Below are positions 46,024 through 49,977 of a stretch of DNA of 49,977 nt, piece by piece. Numbering within the stretch: position 1 is the stretch's first letter; every line of letters begins with the position of its first letter. The notes under the pieces were generated by a model. It ran no database searches. It saw only the letters and a list, made by a program, of their open reading frames with translations, and was not told the DNA's origin. Where the stretch lies: positions 1 through 49,977 of IMG/VR virus record IMGVR_UViG_3300024903_000001; one strand, written 5' to 3'. The DNA is from a virus. A program made the translations under genes and the position numbers.

Positions 46024-46725
46024 ATGTGCCTCCAACCGAGTGGTAAAGCGCAGCGACAGGCGCAGATGGCCGAAGCAGCGGCTGCCGAGCGACTCAAAGC
46101 CGAGCAGGACGCCATCGCAGAGCAGCAACGCCAGCAGATGCTGCAGGCGGAGGCTGAGCGAAAGGCCAACATCCAGAGTGGCAATTCGACCATCGATGCC
46201 ACCTTCGGCAATTTCAACGACGACTATTTCGGCAAGGTGCGCGACGCCCACGCGGGGGTTTATAACCCGCAGATCGATGACCAGTTCACCAAGGCGAAGG
46301 ACAAGCTCATCGCGTCGCTTGCCGGCCGTGGCGTGCTCAGTTCGTCGGTCGGAGCGCAGGCGATCGGCGACCTGGAGAAACGCGCCGGTGACGAGCGCGT
46401 CCGTGTCGGCAACGAGGCCATGGCCTACGCCAATTCGCTGAAGTCCAAGGTCAACGAAGCCAAGAATAACCTGTACGCACAGAGCGCGGCCGCCGCGGAC
46501 CCGAATGCCATCGCGCGCTCCGCCACCGGCGAGGCGACCTCGCTGGCGCAGCAGGGCGCGGCCACGCCGACGCAGCCGCTTTCCGACGTCTTCAGCTCGT
46601 TCCTCACGCCATTCATCTCAGCGGCGACGGCGTCGCAGAACTCGGCGCAGGGCTCGAGGAAGCTCATCAACGGCACCCTGGCGCCAATCAGTTCGGGATC
46701 CGGGTCCGGCTCGGTCGTGAGGTAA
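46024..46725 (+). CDS. Internal virion protein (first ejection protein)
   Basis: A 233-residue protein beginning MCLQPSGKAQRQAQMAEAAA. The N-terminus is a long charged helix (AERLKAEQDAIAEQQRQQML), and the C-terminus is Ala/Ser/Gly-rich with a hydrophobic stretch (SDVFSSFLTPFISAATA). It lies between the gp13-like gene and another MC-starting protein. It is likely one of the DNA-ejection proteins inside the capsid. No RBS of high quality is visible. Confidence 0.65.
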   Translation: MCLQPSGKAQRQAQMAEAAAAERLKAEQDAIAEQQRQQMLQAEAERKANIQSGNSTIDATFGNFNDDYFGKVRDAHAGVYNPQIDDQFTKAKDKLIASLAGRGVLSSSVGAQAIGDLEKRAGDERVRVGNEAMAYANSLKSKVNEAKNNLYAQSAAAADPNAIARSATGEATSLAQQGAATPTQPLSDVFSSFLTPFISAATASQNSAQGSRKLINGTLAPISSGSGSGSVVR

Positions 46726-46731
46726 TCGACC

Positions 46732-47490
46732 ATGTGCTTCGATGCAGTAAGTCTTGGGGGCGCCCTGATCGGCGGCGGTATCAGCGCCGCCGGGTCCGCG
46801 GCAGAGAATCGCGCCAAGAACCGCGACGTCCGGACGACCGCCTATGCCAATATCCAGCAGATGGAGCAGGACGCGGCTGTCGCGAAACTGCGCAACAAGA
46901 TCCTCAATGAATACTCCGGGCGGCAGAAGGAGTTCACCGCGCAGAACCAGGAAGCCTTCAAGGGTGGAGTCGGTGGATACGCCGCGCCGGCCATGGAGGA
47001 ATCGCGCGCTGGCGCTGAAACCGGCCGCAACGAATTTCTGACCAAGCAGATCGCTGGCATCCCGCAGACGGAAGTGACGCTGCGCGACTCCGACTCGCCC
47101 GCGGTGCGTAGCGAGCTCGCCAGGAAGTTGAGCGAAGCGGCTGCAGGCGCCACGGCCGGCGCTGGCCGCGCCGCCAAGCTCGGCTCCTACGGCGATAGCT
47201 GGACGACCGCCGGTGAAGGCGCGCAGGACAGCGCCCGTAAGATCGACACCACGAATAATTTCGCTCGAGGCGAAATCTCCATGATGCCGGCCGATCAGGA
47301 CATGCAGGAGTTCATCCTGCGCAAGCCGATCGTCAAGGCCGGCGCCAATCCAAATAACCCGGCCGGCACGCTGAAGGGGCTCGGTTCGCTCGTCGGTTCG
47401 CTGGCGGGCGCCTACGGTAAGCAGGCCGGAACGGGCCTGATGCAGGGGGCGCATCAGCTTCTCGGAACCGGACGCGGAGGGCTCTTCTGA
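46732..47490 (+). CDS. T7 gp14-like internal virion protein
   Basis: A 252-residue protein starting MCFDAVSLGGALIGGGISAA, like the MCW... start of T7 gp14, followed by a membrane-active Gly/Ala helix and a long charged helix (ENRAKNRDVRTTAYANIQQM). The end is Gly-rich. In T7, gp14 forms the outer-membrane part of the ejection channel. The stop overlaps the next ATG (TGATG), in a tight ejection operon. Confidence 0.72.
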   Translation: MCFDAVSLGGALIGGGISAAGSAAENRAKNRDVRTTAYANIQQMEQDAAVAKLRNKILNEYSGRQKEFTAQNQEAFKGGVGGYAAPAMEESRAGAETGRNEFLTKQIAGIPQTEVTLRDSDSPAVRSELARKLSEAAAGATAGAGRAAKLGSYGDSWTTAGEGAQDSARKIDTTNNFARGEISMMPADQDMQEFILRKPIVKAGANPNNPAGTLKGLGSLVGSLAGAYGKQAGTGLMQGAHQLLGTGRGGLF

Positions 47491-48926
47491 TGGTCAACAT
47501 CATCGGCCGCCGCGTCGGCATCCAGGAGGTCGGCGCCCCCGCTCAGTCCGAAAGCGATCTCGGCAAAGTTTTTGCTCAGCTCGGCAAAACGCTGGGAGCC
47601 GATCGGCTCACGGCGGAGTACAAGCGGCAGGCGACAACGAAGCTCGCCGACGAGAACGAGGCACGTAAATTCGCTGTCGATAGCGTCGATGAGAGCGGCA
47701 ACTTCACGTCGCCTCGTGCGGCGTCGATCTCCGCAATGCTCAGCGCGATCGACCCTGCGAAACTGGGTCGCATGCGCGCGCTCGAAGGCTACCGCACGGA
47801 GGGCATCGACTCGCAGACCGGCCAGCGGGCGTCCGCCGGCCTCGGCGAGTACAACGCCACGCCAGAGCACCAGCGCCGCGCGCTGGACAATTCATTGGTG
47901 CTCAAGGACCGAGAGGAAGCCACGAAGACGGCCCTGGCCGCGAACCTGCCCGAGACGGTGCTGCGGCCCGGTCCCGATGGCTCCATGGTCCCAACCATCG
48001 TCCCGCGCAGCGAAGCCTACGGCGCCCCTGCAGTCCAGTCGACCGACCAGGTCAAGGCCGGCGTGCAGCAGAAGCTCATGCCGACGATCCCGCAGGAGCG
48101 CCAGCAGGACTTCGCCTTCGGCGCGCAGAGCCCCGGCGAGCTTGGCGTGGCTTCGGTCGGCGGCAAGACTGTGCCCGCATTCGCTCGCCCCGGCGGCTTC
48201 TTCGCCGTGCAGGGAAACCAGTCGATCGAAGGCACCGTTGATGGATTCGGCAAGGTTGCCGCGACCAGCTCCGATGCCATCAAGCCTGCCAGCGGCGACC
48301 AGAGCGCCCTGCTCAACCGTCGCGTGGCCGCGCGCACCGCTGCGGCGTCGATCGACAACCTCGACAAGCTGCTGGCAGCGCCCAACGCCGGCGCCGCCGT
48401 CGGTTTCATCGGCAAGAGTGCATCGATCTTCAATGACATCCGCGCGCAGACGGAAGCCGCCGCGAAACTGCTCTCGCCGGGTGGGTTCGCGGAGGAGGCC
48501 AATGCCCCAGGGGTCAAAGCGGCCGTCGATGGCGCTATGACCCGGCTGTTCTCCGATGGGAGTTTCAACCAGAAGGCACAGGCGCTCGGCATCGATAACG
48601 TCGTCCTGCGTTCCCAGATCATGGATCTGGCGTACACGATCGCCAAAGCGAAAGACCCTCGGGGCGCCATGTCCAACCAGGACATCACTCGTGCTTCCGA
48701 AATCCTTGGCGGCGCGCTCATGGACCCCGTCGCCGGCCGTCAGGTATTGGCGGGCGTTCGCGCGCAGATCCTGGAGAGCCAGAATATCTTCGAGCAGGAG
48801 TTCGAGCGGATGTATCCCGGCAAGGGCGGCCAGCCGACGAGCCCGGCGCCGGCGGCCGCCGGCGGACCCCAGCCACCGGACGCGCAGCTGGCCCCGTCGC
48901 TCAAGCAGAAATATGGGCTTGAGTGA
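47490..48926 (+). CDS. T7 gp15-like internal virion protein
   Basis: A 478-residue protein in the position of T7 gp15, between gp14-like and the giant last gene. It begins MVNIIGRRVGIQEVGAPAQS, is mostly helical and Ala-rich (RRVAARTAAASIDNLDKLLA, AKAKDPRGAMSNQDITRASE) and ends in a Pro/Ala-rich linker. It probably forms the periplasmic part of the ejection tunnel. Overlaps with both neighbours indicate one transcript. Confidence 0.7.
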   Translation: MVNIIGRRVGIQEVGAPAQSESDLGKVFAQLGKTLGADRLTAEYKRQATTKLADENEARKFAVDSVDESGNFTSPRAASISAMLSAIDPAKLGRMRALEGYRTEGIDSQTGQRASAGLGEYNATPEHQRRALDNSLVLKDREEATKTALAANLPETVLRPGPDGSMVPTIVPRSEAYGAPAVQSTDQVKAGVQQKLMPTIPQERQQDFAFGAQSPGELGVASVGGKTVPAFARPGGFFAVQGNQSIEGTVDGFGKVAATSSDAIKPASGDQSALLNRRVAARTAAASIDNLDKLLAAPNAGAAVGFIGKSASIFNDIRAQTEAAAKLLSPGGFAEEANAPGVKAAVDGAMTRLFSDGSFNQKAQALGIDNVVLRSQIMDLAYTIAKAKDPRGAMSNQDITRASEILGGALMDPVAGRQVLAGVRAQILESQNIFEQEFERMYPGKGGQPTSPAPAAAGGPQPPDAQLAPSLKQKYGLE

Positions 48927-49977
48927 TGGCGGACGTGGAGCGCATCAAGCGCAACATCCAGAAGATGATCGACCTCGGCGCGCCCGAGGCGGAGATCGAC
49001 CAGTATGTCGCGGAGGAAGGCACGACGCCGGAGGCGCTTCGTGCGGCCCCGGTCGTGCCCGTCGCACCGCAAGGGCTGGCCGACCGCCAAGATCCCATGC
49101 GGCAGGAGCCGATGCCCGAGCCCTCCTTCATGGAGCGCGCCGGCAAGAACTTGCGCTTCGGTGCGCAGGCCGCAGCGGAAGGACTGGCCGGTATCGCTGG
49201 CTTCCTACCGGATGCTGCAGCCGCCGCGACCAATGTCGGCATCCTCGGCGTCAACAAGGTCGCCGGAACGGAAATCCCTTATCTCGGTGCGCCGTCCGAA
49301 TCGATGAAGGAAGTTCTCGTTCGGCCGGCATTCGATGCATTAGGCGGCTCCGTCAATCCCGAAGGGCTCAAGACGACCGACCGCATGCTGTTCGAAGGTG
49401 TTGGCGCTGCCACTGGCGCGGGCGCCGGCGGGCTCGCCCTGCTCGGCCGAGGTATCCAGCGCGGCGGACAACTTGCCGCGCAGAAGCTCGCGGGTGAGAA
49501 GATCCTCCCGAAATTATTCGACGCCACGGCCAAAACCTACGCAGAGGCACCTATCGCCACGGTCGGCAGAGATGCAATCGCTGGCTTCGGCAGCGGTACG
49601 GCACTCGGGGCGTCGAAAAACCTGCCAGAAGAAATTCGCGGCGCTGGCGGCGGCGCAGGCGGTGTGATCGCGGATGTCTTCTCTTCGCTGCTCGGAGGTG
49701 TCGGCGCCGTTGGCGCGCAGAACGTCGGCGCGCTGGCGCTACGCTCTGGCGAGAAAACCATCGGGTCCGTTCCATTCCTGGGGAAGCGCCTCAATTGGAA
49801 CAGCGCGGACAACACGCCCGGCCTCCACGACGAGAACCTCAATCCCTATTCCAAGCGCGCCGTCGAGCAGGCCGCTGAGACCTACCAGGGGCAGGCCACC
49901 CGCGCCGACTCCGTCGCCCCGACGCTCGAAGCCAACCGCGCCGATCTCCAGCCGGTTCTCGGCGATCGTCTGCCATC
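48926..49977 (+). CDS. Large internal virion (ejection) protein, N-terminal part
   Basis: This is the 5' part of the gene that crosses the contig junction and ends at 2090 (joined about 1,004 residues). The ATG overlaps the preceding stop (TGATG). The first 45 residues are acidic (DLGAPEAEIDQYVAEEGTTP). Gly/Ala-rich hydrophobic stretches follow (GLAGIAGFLPDAAAAATNVG; VGAATGAGAGGLALLGRG; AGGVIADVFSSLLGGVGAVG), which could insert into membrane, as expected for a T7 gp16-type ejection protein without the transglycosylase domain. The last 127 bases are the overlap with the window start. Confidence 0.8.
   Translation, partial: MADVERIKRNIQKMIDLGAPEAEIDQYVAEEGTTPEALRAAPVVPVAPQGLADRQDPMRQEPMPEPSFMERAGKNLRFGAQAAAEGLAGIAGFLPDAAAAATNVGILGVNKVAGTEIPYLGAPSESMKEVLVRPAFDALGGSVNPEGLKTTDRMLFEGVGAATGAGAGGLALLGRGIQRGGQLAAQKLAGEKILPKLFDATAKTYAEAPIATVGRDAIAGFGSGTALGASKNLPEEIRGAGGGAGGVIADVFSSLLGGVGAVGAQNVGALALRSGEKTIGSVPFLGKRLNWNSADNTPGLHDENLNPYSKRAVEQAAETYQGQATRADSVAPTLEANRADLQPVLGDRLP
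49851..49977. repeat. Terminal direct repeat, right copy
   Basis: Identical to 1-127. See the left copy. The coding frame through it is the same in both copies. Confidence 0.95.

Overview
The window is one complete, circular (or terminally redundant) genome of a temperate, podovirus-like bacteriophage. Bases 1-127 recur exactly as 49851-49977, so the unique length is 49,850 bp and the contig ends fall inside one 1,004-codon virion gene. The host is probably an alphaproteobacterium, most likely Hyphomicrobiales-like. The DNA is GC-rich, and the phage carries GapR (DUF2312) and a GcrA C-terminal-domain protein, both families largely confined to that class. Host genus is inference.

Layout. 1-2090: C-terminal part of the large internal virion protein. 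2122-3822: secreted protein, poly-Ile lipoprotein, GH108 endolysin and an overlapping spanin pair. 3933-6160: XRE repressor, tyrosine integrase and small genes, followed by a terminator and a complete tRNA-Glu(CTC). 6621-8798 (minus): an isolated tailspike cassette whose N-terminal virion anchor is shared with the main tail fibre. 8849-24254 (minus): a long early/replication block of tightly overlapping genes. It holds a Cro-like regulator, RuvC resolvase, a Tad2-like protein, SNF2 helicase, PD-(D/E)XK nuclease, DUF2815 ssDNA-binding protein, an Acb2/Tad1-like protein, GapR, a TSCPD protein, adenine and cytosine methyltransferases, a GcrA-like protein and family A DNA polymerase. 24357-26408 (plus): primase-polymerase/helicase followed by an iteron-rich putative origin. 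27197-29530 (minus): a cluster of small accessory genes. 29672-49977 (plus): terminase, a second Acb2/Tad1-like gene, lytic transglycosylase, S74 tail fibre, portal, scaffold, capsid, tail-tube adaptors and T7-like internal virion (ejection) proteins, running across the contig junction.

Regulation. A 15-bp imperfect palindrome, consensus GTCKC-CTTTT-GCGAC, lies in nearly every intergenic promoter region on both strands. At several promoters it sits between a CGCTTGAC-type -35 box and the -10. This looks like a dispersed phage operator system. I saw no phage RNA polymerase, so host RNA polymerase is presumably used, which fits a phage carrying a GcrA-type sigma70-binding domain.

Most notable points: a roughly 1-kb out-of-frame ORF inside the cytosine methyltransferase gene that matches a recurring phage family and whose stop codon overlaps the DNA polymerase start; three candidate cyclic-nucleotide sponge (anti-CBASS/anti-Thoeris) proteins; a set of alphaproteobacterial cell-cycle mimics; two receptor-binding proteins sharing one anchor; a (ATC)14 microsatellite coding for 14 isoleucines; and an iteron/cruciform origin candidate.
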